From: Streptomyces sp. Root1304
Lineage (GTDB): Bacteria > Actinomycetota > Actinomycetes > Streptomycetales > Streptomycetaceae
DNA: 64,000 nucleotides
Reading direction: 5' to 3'
Assembly: GCF_001426405.1 (NCBI RefSeq)
Contig: NZ_LMEP01000025.1
Span: forward strand, 516,750 to 580,749
The notes beneath the pieces were generated by a model. That model saw only the letters and a program-made list of their open reading frames with translations. It did no database searches and was not told the origin of the DNA. Shown here piece after piece: positions 25,891-36,266 of this stretch (position 1 is the stretch's first letter; every line of letters begins with the position of its first letter). A program made the translations under genes and the position numbers.

Positions 25891-28800
25891 ACGGGCGCTG
25901 GGAGTTCTGGATCGACCGGGGCGGCACCTTCACCGACATCGTGGGAAGGCGGCCCGACGGGCGGCTCGTCACCCGCAAACTGCTCTCCCACGACCCGTCC
26001 CGCCGCGCCGACGCGGCCGTCGCCGGAATCCGTCTCCTCCTCGGCCTCGGGCCCGACGCCCCCGTCCCCGCCGACCGGATCGCCGTCGTCAAGATGGGCA
26101 CCACCGTCGCCACCAACGCGCTCCTGGAGCGGCGCGGCGAGCCGACCCTCCTCCTCGTCACCGAGGGCTTCCGGGACGCCCTGCGCATCGCCTACCAGAA
26201 CCGTCCCCGGCTCTTCGACCGGCACATCGTGCTCCCCGAAGCGGTCTACGCGCGCGTGGCCGAGGTACCCGAGCGCGTCGACGCCCGCGGGCGGGTCGTC
26301 CGGCCCCTGGACGAGCCCGCCGTCGCCGAGGCGCTGGCCGCCGCCCACCGCGACGGGCTCCGCTCCGCGGCCGTGGTCCTCCTGCACGGGTACCGCCACC
26401 CGGACCACGAGGCCAGGGTCGCGGCCCTCGCCGCCGCCGCGGGCTTCACCCAGGTCAGCAGCTCGCACGAGGTCAGCCCGCTCATCAAGCTCGTCCCGCG
26501 CGGGGACACCACCGTCGTCGACGCCTATCTGTCACCGATCCTGCGCCGCTACGTCGACGAGGTGGCCCGCGAACTCGCCGGGGTCCGACTCATGTTCATG
26601 CAGTCCAACGGCGGACTGCGGGAGGCCGCCCACTTCCGGGGCAAGGACGCCGTCCTGTCCGGTCCGGCCGGCGGTGTCGTGGGCATGGTGCGCACCTCCG
26701 CGCAGGCGGGGCACGACCGGGTCATCGGCTTCGACATGGGAGGCACCTCGACCGACGTGTCGCACTACGCCGGGGTCTTCGAGCGGGAACTCGGCACCCA
26801 GGTCGCCGGGGTGCGGATGCGGGCGCCGATGATGAGCATCCACACCGTCGCGGCGGGCGGCGGATCGGTCCTCCACTACGACGGGCGCCGCTACCGGGTG
26901 GGCCCCGACTCGGCGGGCGCCGTTCCCGGGCCCGCCTGTTACCGCCGGAGCGGACCGCTCACCGTCACCGACGCCAACGTCATGCTCGGCCGCGTCCAGC
27001 CCGCCCATTTCCCCGCCGTGTTCGGCGAGGACGGCGACTTGCCCCTGGACGCCGCCGTCGTACGGGAACGGTTCACGGCCCTCGCCGAGGAGGTCGGGGG
27101 CGACCGCACCCCCGAGGAGGTCGCCGCGGGGTTCCTGGAGATCGCCGTCCTCAACATGGCCAACGCTGTCAGGAAGATCTCCGTCCAGCGCGGACACGAC
27201 GTCACCCGGTACGCCCTCACCAGCTTCGGCGGCGCCGGCGGGCAGCACGCCTGTGCCGTGGCCGACGCCCTGGGCGTCGACACCGTGCTCGTACCGCCGC
27301 TGGCCGGTGTCCTCTCCGCGTACGGCATCGGGCTCGCCGACGCCACCGCGATGCGGGAGCGGTCCGTCGAGGCCGAACTCGACGAGCCCGGCACCCACGC
27401 GCGCGTGACGGCCCTGTGCGAGGAACTCGCCGAGCGGACACGCGAGGAGCTGCGCGCCGACGGTCTGCCGGACCGGGCGATCACCACGCACGCGCGCGTA
27501 CTCCTGCGTTACGCCGGAACGGACGCGAGCCTGCCGATCGACCTCGCTCCCACGAAACAACTGAAAACCGAGTTCACAGCCGCACATCGTGCGCGGTACG
27601 CGTTCACCCTGGACCGGCCGCTCGTCGTCGAGGCCGTCACCATGGAAGCCGTCGGCCGCGCCGGCCCGCACGGCCCCGTCCACATCGAGCCGACGGCACC
27701 GGACGGACGGCCGCCCTACGGCTCAGGACCGCCCCGCGGCCCACGACCGCCCCGCGCCACCGTCCGGATGCACAGTGCCGGCACGCCCCACGACGCCCCC
27801 CTCCACCGCCGGGACGACCTGCGGCCCGGTGACACCGTGGACGGGCCCGCCCTCCTCACCGAGGCCGACGCCACCACCGTCGTCGACAGCGGCTGGCGGG
27901 CCACCGCCAGCGACACCGGACACCTCCTCCTGCGCCGTGTCACCCCCCGCCCCGCGCGCGTCGCGGCCGGAACGGACGTGGACCCGGTCCTCCTTGAGGT
28001 CTTCAACAACCTCTTCATGGCCATCGCCGAGCAGATGGGCGTCCGCCTGGAGAACACCGCCCAGTCCGTCAACATCAAGGAACGCCTCGACTTCTCCTGC
28101 GCGCTCTTCGACGCCGAGGGCAACCTCATCGCCAACGCGCCCCACATCCCCGTCCACCTCGGCTCCATGGGCGAATCCATCAAGGAGGTACTGCGCCGGC
28201 GCGGCGCCGACCTGCGTCCCGGCGACGTCTACGCGATCAACGACCCCTACCACGGCGGCACCCATCTGCCCGATGTCACCGTCGTGACCCCGGTGTTCGA
28301 CGACACCGGGGACGAACTCCGCTTCCTGGTCGCCTCACGCGGCCACCACGCCGAGATCGGCGGGATCACCCCCGGCTCCATGCCCGCCTTCAGCCGCACC
28401 GTCGACGAGGAAGGCGTCCTCTTCGACAACTGGCTCCTCGTACGGGACGGCCGACTGCGCGAGGCCGAGACCCGCGCCCTGCTCACCGGCGCCCGGCACC
28501 CCTCCCGCGCCCCCGACACGAACCTCGCCGACCTGCGCGCCCAGATCGCCGCCAACGAGAAGGGCATCGAGGAACTGCGCCGGACCGTGGACGAGTTCGG
28601 GCTCGACGTCGTCCGGGCCTACATGCGGCACGTCCGCGCCAACGCCGAGGAGTCCGTACGCCGGCTCGTCGCCCGCCTGGACGACGGCGCCTACCGCTAC
28701 GAGACCGACGGCGGCGCGGTCGTCCGGGTCGCCGTCCGCGTCGACCGAGAACGGCGCTCCGCCGTCCTCGACTTCACCGGCACCTCGCCCCAGCTCCCCG

Positions 28801-29534
28801 GCAACGCCAACGCGCCCACGGCCGTCGTCACGGCCGCCGTCCTGTACGTCTTCCGCACCCTCGTCGACGAGGACATCCCGCTCAACAGCGGCTGCCTGGA
28901 ACCGCTGGAGATCCGCGTCCCGCCCGGCTCCATGCTCGCGCCCGAGCACCCCGCCGCCACCGTCGCCGGGAACGTCGAGACCTCCCAGGCCGTCACCGGG
29001 GCCCTCTACGCCGCCCTCGGCGTCCAGGCCGAGGGCTCCGGCACCATGAACAACGTCACCTTCGGCAACGCGCGCGTGCAGTACTACGAGACCGTCGCCA
29101 GCGGCTCGGGCGCGGGGGACGGCTTCGACGGCGCCGACGCCGTCCAGACCCACATGACCAACTCCCGGCTCACCGACCCCGAGATCCTGGAATGGCGCCA
29201 CCCGGTGCGGGTCGACTCCTTCGCGGTACGGGAGGACGGCGGCGGGCACGGGCGCTGGCACGGCGGACACGGGGTGGAGCGCCGCATCCGCTTCCTGGAA
29301 CCCATGACCGTGGCCCTCCTCACCGGACACCGCAGGGTCCCCCCGTACGGCATGGCGGGCGGCGAACCCGGCGCCCTCGGCGAGAACCTGGTGGAACGCG
29401 CCGACGGCACGGTGGAACACCTCGGCGGCTCCGCCACCACCGAGGTGGGCCCCGACGACGTCCTCGTCCTGCGCACCCCCGGCGGCGGAGGCTACGGCCC
29501 GCCGACTCCGGAGGACGTCAGCGCACCGGAGTGA
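25887..29534 (+). CDS. Fused hydantoinase A/B, 5-oxoprolinase type
   Basis: A 1215-residue single-chain enzyme like eukaryotic OPLAH. The A half (about 1-690) starts FWIDRGGTFTDIVGR and has VKMGTTVATNALLERRGE and GFDMGGTSTDVSHY, the phosphate-binding ASKHA motifs. The B half (about 697-1205) opens with DPVLLEVFNNLFMAIAEQMG and has YAINDPYHGGTHLPD. It should use ATP to open 5-oxoproline to glutamate or a related hydantoin or lactam. ATG 25887 overlaps the SGNH stop. It converges on pxpC with a 17-base overlap of coding ends, so two unrelated 5-oxoprolinase systems meet here. Confidence 0.92.
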   Translation: MNGRWEFWIDRGGTFTDIVGRRPDGRLVTRKLLSHDPSRRADAAVAGIRLLLGLGPDAPVPADRIAVVKMGTTVATNALLERRGEPTLLLVTEGFRDALRIAYQNRPRLFDRHIVLPEAVYARVAEVPERVDARGRVVRPLDEPAVAEALAAAHRDGLRSAAVVLLHGYRHPDHEARVAALAAAAGFTQVSSSHEVSPLIKLVPRGDTTVVDAYLSPILRRYVDEVARELAGVRLMFMQSNGGLREAAHFRGKDAVLSGPAGGVVGMVRTSAQAGHDRVIGFDMGGTSTDVSHYAGVFERELGTQVAGVRMRAPMMSIHTVAAGGGSVLHYDGRRYRVGPDSAGAVPGPACYRRSGPLTVTDANVMLGRVQPAHFPAVFGEDGDLPLDAAVVRERFTALAEEVGGDRTPEEVAAGFLEIAVLNMANAVRKISVQRGHDVTRYALTSFGGAGGQHACAVADALGVDTVLVPPLAGVLSAYGIGLADATAMRERSVEAELDEPGTHARVTALCEELAERTREELRADGLPDRAITTHARVLLRYAGTDASLPIDLAPTKQLKTEFTAAHRARYAFTLDRPLVVEAVTMEAVGRAGPHGPVHIEPTAPDGRPPYGSGPPRGPRPPRATVRMHSAGTPHDAPLHRRDDLRPGDTVDGPALLTEADATTVVDSGWRATASDTGHLLLRRVTPRPARVAAGTDVDPVLLEVFNNLFMAIAEQMGVRLENTAQSVNIKERLDFSCALFDAEGNLIANAPHIPVHLGSMGESIKEVLRRRGADLRPGDVYAINDPYHGGTHLPDVTVVTPVFDDTGDELRFLVASRGHHAEIGGITPGSMPAFSRTVDEEGVLFDNWLLVRDGRLREAETRALLTGARHPSRAPDTNLADLRAQIAANEKGIEELRRTVDEFGLDVVRAYMRHVRANAEESVRRLVARLDDGAYRYETDGGAVVRVAVRVDRERRSAVLDFTGTSPQLPGNANAPTAVVTAAVLYVFRTLVDEDIPLNSGCLEPLEIRVPPGSMLAPEHPAATVAGNVETSQAVTGALYAALGVQAEGSGTMNNVTFGNARVQYYETVASGSGAGDGFDGADAVQTHMTNSRLTDPEILEWRHPVRVDSFAVREDGGGHGRWHGGHGVERRIRFLEPMTVALLTGHRRVPPYGMAGGEPGALGENLVERADGTVEHLGGSATTEVGPDDVLVLRTPGGGGYGPPTPEDVSAPE

Positions 29535-30381
29535 ACCGGACCGGCGTCCCCGGCACCGCCTGCGCCACCGTCCCCAGATCGGATTCACGCACCACCCCGA
29601 TCACCGGATAGCCGCCCGTCGTCGGATGGTCCGCGAGGAACACCAGCGGGCGCCCGTCCGGCGGCACCTGGACCGCGCCGAGGACCATGCCCTCGCTCGC
29701 CAGTTCTCCCGGAACGGCCCGCTCGAGGGCGGGTCCCTCAAGGCGCAGCCCGATGCGGTTGCTCGCCGGGGACACCCGGTACGCGCGCGTGGCGAAGGTG
29801 CGGAGCGCCGCGCCGGTGAACCAGTCGTCACGGGGCCCGAACCGCACCCGGAGGACGAGCGCGTCCGGCGGCCCCGGCCAGGGCGGCACGTCGACCGGCG
29901 GCGGCCCGGCAGGAACCGGCCCCAACGGCAGCACCGCCTCCGACACCAGCGGCGCCGGACCCAGGCCGGACAACAGGTCGGTGGAACGGCTGCCGAGCAC
30001 CGGCTCGACGTCGATCCCCCCGCCGAACGCCACGTACGCGCGCAGGCCGCGTACCGCCGCGCCGATGTCCAGGACCGACCCGGCACCCACCCGGACCGAG
30101 GCGCCCCAGGCGGCCGGGCGCCCGTCGACCCGGACCGGACAGGGCGCCCCGCCCACCGCCACCGTCACCGCACAGCGCGGCCGCAGGGCACAGCCGTCGA
30201 CCGTGGTCTCCAGGACGGCCGCCGTCCCGGGATTGCCGACCAGCCGGTTGACGAGCCGAACGGCCGCCGGGTCGAGGGCCCCGGAACGGGGCACGCCGAG
30301 GTGTGCGTACCCGCCGCGCCCCAGGTCCTGGACCGTGGTCAGCGCTCCGGCCCGCACGACGGCGACGGCCCGGTCGCTCAT
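29518..30381 (-). CDS. pxpC: 5-oxoprolinase subunit C
   Basis: A 287-residue KipA/PxpC protein (biotin-dependent carboxyltransferase-like). Landmarks are VQDLGRGGYAHLGVPRSGALD near the N terminus, FGGGIDVEPVLGSRSTDL in the middle and LADHPTTGGYPVIGVV near the end. With PxpA and PxpB it forms the prokaryotic ATP-dependent 5-oxoprolinase. ATG 30381 overlaps the stop of pxpB (ATGA). Its last 17 bases overlap the convergent fused oxoprolinase gene. Confidence 0.93.
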   Translation of the reverse strand: MSDRAVAVVRAGALTTVQDLGRGGYAHLGVPRSGALDPAAVRLVNRLVGNPGTAAVLETTVDGCALRPRCAVTVAVGGAPCPVRVDGRPAAWGASVRVGAGSVLDIGAAVRGLRAYVAFGGGIDVEPVLGSRSTDLLSGLGPAPLVSEAVLPLGPVPAGPPPVDVPPWPGPPDALVLRVRFGPRDDWFTGAALRTFATRAYRVSPASNRIGLRLEGPALERAVPGELASEGMVLGAVQVPPDGRPLVFLADHPTTGGYPVIGVVRESDLGTVAQAVPGTPVRFTPVR

Positions 30382-31058
30382 CGCCCGCCCTCCGCCCCGG
30401 AATCCGGGACAGGTCGCCCCCGCCCCGGGAGATCCGCGTCCGTGAACCGGACGCGGGTGCCGGGGGAGAGGAGCGCGGCCGGTTCCCGGCCGGTGTCCCA
30501 CAGCACCGCGTCCGTGGTGCCGATCAGCTGCCAGCCACCGGGGGAGGAACGCGGGTACACGCCTGTGTACGGCCCCGCCAGAGCGACCGATCCGGCCGGG
30601 ACCGCGGTGCGCGGAGTGGCCCGGCGCGGCACCTCGTACCGCGCGTCGAGGCCCGTCAGATAGCCGAAGCCCGGGGCGAAGCCACAGAAGGCGACGCGGA
30701 ACTCGGCCGCCGTGTGGATGCGTACCGCCGCCTCGACGGACACCCCCCACCGCGCGGCCACCCCCGGCAGGTCCGGGCCGTCGTAGCGGACCGGTATCCC
30801 GACGGCCTCGCCCACGCGCGCGTGCGGCGGCCCCGGCTCCCAGCCGGCGATCTCCGCCGCGAGCCGTTCCGGGTCCGCCACCCCGTCGAGCAGGACCGTC
30901 CGCGCCGCCGGCACGATCTCCCGTACGGCGGGCAGGGTGCCGTCGGCCCGGCGCCGCAGCAGCTCGGCGTGGAACGCCTCCGCCTCCTCGCCACCGCTCA
31001 GCTCCACCAGCAGCGCCCGCTCGCCCACCCGCAGCACGCGCACGGCGGGGGCCGTCAC
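30378..31058 (-). CDS. pxpB: 5-oxoprolinase subunit B
   Basis: A 226-residue KipI/PxpB protein of the carboxyltransferase C/D-like fold. Key blocks are VEAAVRIHTAAEFRVAFCGF, APGFGYLTGLD and GSVALAGPYTGVYPRSSPGGW, all typical. It pairs with PxpC to activate 5-oxoproline by phosphorylation. GTG 31058 overlaps the pxpA stop (GTGA), and its own stop overlaps pxpC, so the three subunits are made from one coupled message in the order A, B, C. Confidence 0.93.
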   Translation of the reverse strand: MTAPAVRVLRVGERALLVELSGGEEAEAFHAELLRRRADGTLPAVREIVPAARTVLLDGVADPERLAAEIAGWEPGPPHARVGEAVGIPVRYDGPDLPGVAARWGVSVEAAVRIHTAAEFRVAFCGFAPGFGYLTGLDARYEVPRRATPRTAVPAGSVALAGPYTGVYPRSSPGGWQLIGTTDAVLWDTGREPAALLSPGTRVRFTDADLPGRGRPVPDSGAEGGR

Positions 31059-31858
31059 GCGAAGGCCTCCACCCGTACCCCGGAGGCCTCCAGGCGCTCC
31101 CGCACCCGGCGGGCGAGGTCCACCGCTCCCGGGGTGTCGCCGTGCAGGCACAGCGACCGGGCCCGGACGGCGACGGAGCTCCCGCAGTGGGCCGTGACCA
31201 CCCCGAACCGGGCCATGGCCACCGACCGCTCCACGACCGCCTCGGGGTCGCTGACGACCGCGCCGGGTTCCCCGCGCGGCAGCAGGGAGCCGTCCGCGCG
31301 GTAGGCCCGGTCGCCGAAGGCCTCGGGCACGACCGGAAGCCCGGCGGCCGTCGCCGCCTCGTGCAGCCGCGAACCCGGCAGCCCCAGGACGGGCAGGGTC
31401 CGGTCCGCGAGCAGGACGCCCTCGACAACGGCCGCGGCCTGCTCCTCGTCGCGGACCACCCGGTTGTAGAGCGCGCCGTGCGGCTTCACGTACGCCACGC
31501 GCGCGCCCGCCGCGCGGGCGAACACCTCCAGGGCGCCGATCTGGTACGCCACCTCGGCCGCGAGTTCCGCCGCCGGGACGTCCATGGAACGCCGCCCGAA
31601 GCCCGCCAGGTCGCGGTACGAGACCTGGGCCCCGATGCGGACCCCCCGCTCGGCCGCGAGTTCGCACACGCGCCGCATGGTGGCCGCGTCCCCGGCGTGG
31701 AAGCCGCAGGCCACATTGGCGCTGGTCACGACGGACAGGAGCTGCTCGTCGTCGGTGAGCGTCCAACGGCCGAAGCCCTCACCGAGATCGGCGTTGAGGT
31801 CGACCGGGACCCCTTGCCCGACGGTGTCCGGGCTCGCGGCGGGGGGCGTGCGCAGCAT
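31055..31858 (-). CDS. pxpA: 5-oxoprolinase subunit A (LamB/YcsF family)
   Basis: A 267-residue LamB/YcsF protein with VDLNADLGEGFGRW, NVACGFHAGDAATM and YVKPHGALYN, the conserved metal/substrate pocket. It opens the phosphorylated lactam ring. ATG 31858 has GAGG at a good distance and is preferred over more upstream in-frame starts. It is first in the pxpABC operon and is divergent from an FCD-type GntR regulator. A 17-bp palindrome lies between them. Confidence 0.93.
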   Translation of the reverse strand: MLRTPPAASPDTVGQGVPVDLNADLGEGFGRWTLTDDEQLLSVVTSANVACGFHAGDAATMRRVCELAAERGVRIGAQVSYRDLAGFGRRSMDVPAAELAAEVAYQIGALEVFARAAGARVAYVKPHGALYNRVVRDEEQAAAVVEGVLLADRTLPVLGLPGSRLHEAATAAGLPVVPEAFGDRAYRADGSLLPRGEPGAVVSDPEAVVERSVAMARFGVVTAHCGSSVAVRARSLCLHGDTPGAVDLARRVRERLEASGVRVEAFA

Positions 31859-31909
31859 CTGCACCTCGCAGGGGGAGGAGGGAGTGCCGGGGCGGCACGG
31901 GGACCGTAC

Positions 31910-31943
31910 GGTGCCGTCAACGTAGAGGATCGTTGAACGATCC
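31910..31943 (-). promoter_or_regulatory. pxpA promoter with GntR operator
   Basis: GGATCGTTGAACGATCC (31927-31943) is a perfect palindrome around one central base. On the minus strand TTGTCG and TACGTT lie 18 bases apart and bracket it, so a bound regulator would sit between the -35 and -10 of pxpA. The site also lies 114 bases before the GntR start, so it may control both genes. A second weak inverted repeat, GACAA/TTGTC, follows at about 31944-31961. Confidence 0.6.
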
Positions 31944-32056
31944 GACAAGACGGCGGTTGTCAGGCTCCGGGCCGTGCGGTTGACTCGCCGCGCACGTCGT
32001 GGGGACGGGAGCCGCCGTCACGGGCGCCGTGCGGGACGAATACGAGAGGGAGAGCC

Positions 32057-32767
32057 GTGGCATCGAGCGAGGCCGGGGACCTGGCCGAGGACCGTGCGCT
32101 GCTCGGACGCACCAGCACCGCGGAGCGGGTCGCGGACATCCTGCGGACCCGGGTCGCGGAGGGGTACTTCCCGCCCGGCACCCGGCTCTCCGAGGACAGC
32201 ATCGGCGGCGCCCTCGGCGTCTCCCGCAACACCCTGCGCGAGGCGTTCCGGCTCCTCACCCATGAACGGCTGCTCGTCCACGAACTCAACCGGGGGGTCT
32301 TCGTCCGGGTCCTGACCGCCGACGACGTGGACGACATCTACCGCACGCGGAGGCTCGTCGAGTGCGCCGTCGTGCGCGGCCTCGGGCAGCCGCCGTACCC
32401 CCTCGACCGTCTCGCCGCCGCCGTCCTGGCCGGCGAGACCGCCGCCCACGCGGGCGCGTGGCGGAGGGTTTCCACGGCCAACATCCACTTCCACCGCGAA
32501 CTCGTCGCGCTCGCCGGCAGCGCCCGCACCGACGAACTGATGCGGGGCGTCCTCGCCGAGCTCCGCCTCGCCTTCCACGTCGTCGGCGACCCGCGCGTGC
32601 TCCACGAGCCCTACCTCGCCCGCAACCGCGAGATCCTGGACGCGCTGCGCGCCGGCGAACGGACCACCGCCGAACGCCTCCTCGCCCGCTACCTCGACGA
32701 CTCCCGCACCGGCGTCGCCGCCGCGTACGCCGGGGCGGTCGACAAACCGGCGGGCCGGGCGGGCTGA
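32057..32767 (+). CDS. GntR-family regulator, FCD domain
   Basis: A 236-residue FadR-type regulator. The winged helix spans about 22-85 (LSEDSIGGALGVSRNTLREAF), and the helical FCD ligand domain about 95-220 carries the expected Asp and His metal ligands (DDIYRTRRLVE, NIHFHRELVALAG, EPYLARNREIL). GTG 32057 is preceded by GAGAGGGAGAG. Divergent from pxpABC, with a palindrome between, it most likely represses pxpABC in response to 5-oxoproline or a related acid. That ligand is inference. Confidence 0.92.
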   Translation: MASSEAGDLAEDRALLGRTSTAERVADILRTRVAEGYFPPGTRLSEDSIGGALGVSRNTLREAFRLLTHERLLVHELNRGVFVRVLTADDVDDIYRTRRLVECAVVRGLGQPPYPLDRLAAAVLAGETAAHAGAWRRVSTANIHFHRELVALAGSARTDELMRGVLAELRLAFHVVGDPRVLHEPYLARNREILDALRAGERTTAERLLARYLDDSRTGVAAAYAGAVDKPAGRAG

Positions 32768-32981
32768 CCCGGAGGGCCTCGCCCGAGTCGCCCTCGGGCA
32801 GCGCTCCGGGTCACGGCCGGGGACCTCGCCGGGGTCTCCGACGGGTCTCCGTCGGGCCCCTCCGGACCCGTGCCGGACCGCGTCCGGACCTGCTCCCGAC
32901 ACCCTCCGTGCCCCCTCCTGGAGTCCGGTCGCATCTGCGCCGTTTCGACCGTTGTCAGTTCGAGGACCTAATCTGTGCACC

Positions 32982-34522
32982 GTGACTTCGCCTGCCTCGA
33001 CGGACCTCGCTCCGCCCCAGCTCAGCGCGGGGCCGCGGCCCGCGCAGGGTCCGGCCGCCGACGAAGGGCTCGCGCGGCGCCTCCGCGCGCTCGCGTGCAC
33101 CGCCCCGCTCCACGACCTCGACGCCCGCAAGGCGAACCTGGCCGGCGAGTACACGGTCTACGCGATGGCCGAGGTGGCCCTCTCCGCGATCGACCTGATC
33201 ACGCTGAACATGGACTTCGACACCGGCGCCGACCACGAGCAGATCGTCGCCCGCCTGCTGCCCCGCGTCGCCGCCCAGGCCCCCACCCGCCCCGCCGCCG
33301 AGCACGAGCGCGTGGCCCGCTGGGTCCTGGAGAACCTGATCAACGTCGGCAGCGTCGACCGGGGCTTCCGCGCCGTCTACGGCACCTTCGGGACCGACGG
33401 CGTGTACGTCCGCAGGGACTACGACTTCAAGCTCATCGAGGAGGTCCCGGGGTACGGCGGCGGGGTGTACCTCCGGACGACCGACGAAGCGGTCAACGTC
33501 CTCGTCGGCGCCCTCGACACCGACGTGACCAGCGCCCAGATCGCCGCCGAGGTGAAGCTGGAGGTCCTCATCAACCGGGGCCGCCTCGCCGACGCGCAGC
33601 TCGCCGCCGAGCAGGCCAGGTACCGGACCGTGCAGTACGCCGAGACGCTCCGCAAGACCCTGGAGGCCACCCGGCGCAACGTGCGCGCGGTGGACTGGCT
33701 GAACTCCGTGCCCGACATGATCGCCGAGGCGCTCGACCACGTCGCCGACCGCTACCGGCACGAGAACGCCATCCTCACCAACATCCGCCGGGCCCGTGAC
33801 GAGGCCGAGGCCGCGTCCGACGCGAAGACGGCCGAGCACAAGCGGCGTGCCGCCGAGCTCGTCGACATAGTGAAGGACTGCATCCGGCGCCACACCCAGC
33901 TCCAGTCCCGCCTGCTGGACGCCGGACCCCTGTTCCGCGCCGAGCAGGACCGGCAGGCGTTCGCCGCGCCCACCACGTACACGGGACTCGACCTGTACGG
34001 GCAGCTCGTCGCGCCGACCCTGCCGCTCCCCGTGGAGCAGGCCGCCCGGGTCACCGACGCCTTCTTCGCCAAGGGCACCGGACTGCGCACCCCCGCCTCC
34101 GTCCGCCTCGGCGACCTCGTCGACCTGCTCCTCACCCCGCCCGTGGAGCGCGAGCACCTCGGCGCCGAGATGCCCGAGCCCGACCTCATCGCGACCCCCG
34201 ACGACTCCCGCTTCAGCGAGGAGCAGCTCGCGAGCGCCCTGCGCCTGCTCGACCTGGAGCACGACGCCCCGCGCCGCCTCTCCGGACTCCTCGCGGAGGC
34301 CCGCGGCCTCGACGCCGACCTGCCGTACCTCGTCGCCCTGCTCGCCGTCCACGCGGCGAGCCCGCCGGTCGGCACGGCCTACCGGCAGGGCGAGGAGCGC
34401 CTGCTGTTCGCCGTCGACGACGGCACCCCGCTCGACGACCCCGAGTTCGGCGGCGCCGACCTCATCGTCGGTACGGCCCTGCTCGACGCGGTGGGCATGG
34501 CCGCGGACCGCACGGAGGCCTC

Positions 34523-34526
<4 letters not shown>
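32982..34526 (+). CDS. First gene of an SMC-like operon (kleisin-position protein)
   Basis: A 514-residue soluble protein of unrecognised family. The N-terminal 150 residues look like a helical winged-helix region (ARRLRALACTAPLHDLDARK, then HERVARWVLENLINVG). Residues about 175-300 are long helices (TSAQIAAEVKLEVLINRGRL, RHENAILTNIRRARDEAEAA), and the rest is helical. In MukF, MksF and JetA, proteins of this length and helical layout occupy the first operon position and act as the kleisin bridging SMC heads, so that role is inferred here. GTG 32982 lies 7 bases after TAATCT (32969-32974), so the transcript may be leaderless. Its stop overlaps the next start. Confidence 0.6.
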
Positions 34527-35316
<790 letters not shown>

Positions 35317-35320
<4 letters not shown>

Positions 35321-36225
35321 GCGAAACCCACGCCGAGTACACCGACGCGTGGGGCGAGCCGGAGCCCCCGGCCGCCTCCCCGAGCGGCACCTCCACCGCG
35401 CCCGCCGTGACCCCCGCCGACGCGTCCGACGCCGCCCGGCTCGTCTCCTTCGGGCTCCAGCCCAAGCTGCTCCCGGCCCGCGACGCCGAGTACGGCGAAC
35501 TGCTCCGCCGCTACCGCGAGGACCCCGCCTTCGCGCGCCTGGCCGACGCCGTCGCCACCGGGCTCGGCCTGGTGGTCCTGGAGGTCTCCCCGCGCGCGGG
35601 GATGGCCGTGACGGCGGGCGAGGACTCCGTCTTCGCCGTCCGGATGGGCGACTACGCGCGCCGTGCGTCCACCGACTCCGCCGACCGGTTCCTGCACGGC
35701 CTGGCCCACCTGGCCGTCGCGGCCATGGCGTTCCCCCGCCCCGAGGACCTCGCGGACGACGCGTACATCGGGCGCCTCACCGTCAACGGCGTCGACGCGT
35801 TCGTACGCCAGGCCTGTCTGCGGCTCGAACAGCGCGCGGAGGAGCAGGGTGAGAACACCGACCCCGCCTCCGACGCCCCCGGCCTGGAGGCCGCCTGGCG
35901 GATCTACGCCCGCCGCAGCGCGACCGGCGCCACCAAGGACGCCCGCCGCCTCGCCGGGTCGACGACCGGCATCGTCGGCAAGGCGGCCGCCTTCCTCACC
36001 GACTCCGGCTTCCTCCAGCGCACCGGCGACGAGGGCGGCGGCTCCTACCGCACCACCGCCCGCTACCAGCTCCAGGTCCGTGACATGGCCGGCTCCGCCG
36101 CCATGGCCGAACTGCTCGAACTCGGCGTCGTCCCCGTCAGCGACGGCTCCGCGACCCTCCTTCCGCCGCCCGAGGGCGACGACCTGGAACTCGCGGCCGA
36201 CGCCGGCCTGCCCTTCCACCCGTAA
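35317..36225 (+). CDS. Kite-like (MukE/MksE/JetB-position) protein
   Basis: A 302-residue protein. A disordered 35-residue start is followed by two winged-helix-like regions. The first is around 50-190 (EYGELLRRYREDPAFARLAD, VVLEVSPRAGMAVTAG, DDAYIGRLTVNGVDAFVRQA). The second is around 205-270 (AAFLTDSGFLQRTGD, TARYQLQVRDMAG). Two tandem winged helices in the gene next to an SMC-like ATPase define kite subunits such as MukE, MksE and JetB, so I infer that role. GTG 35317 overlaps the stop of the Pro-rich gene, and the ATPase gene starts 41 bases after its stop. Confidence 0.6.
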
Positions 36226-36266
36226 CACCCGCGCACCACCCGAACGAGACGACGAGAGTCCGCCGC

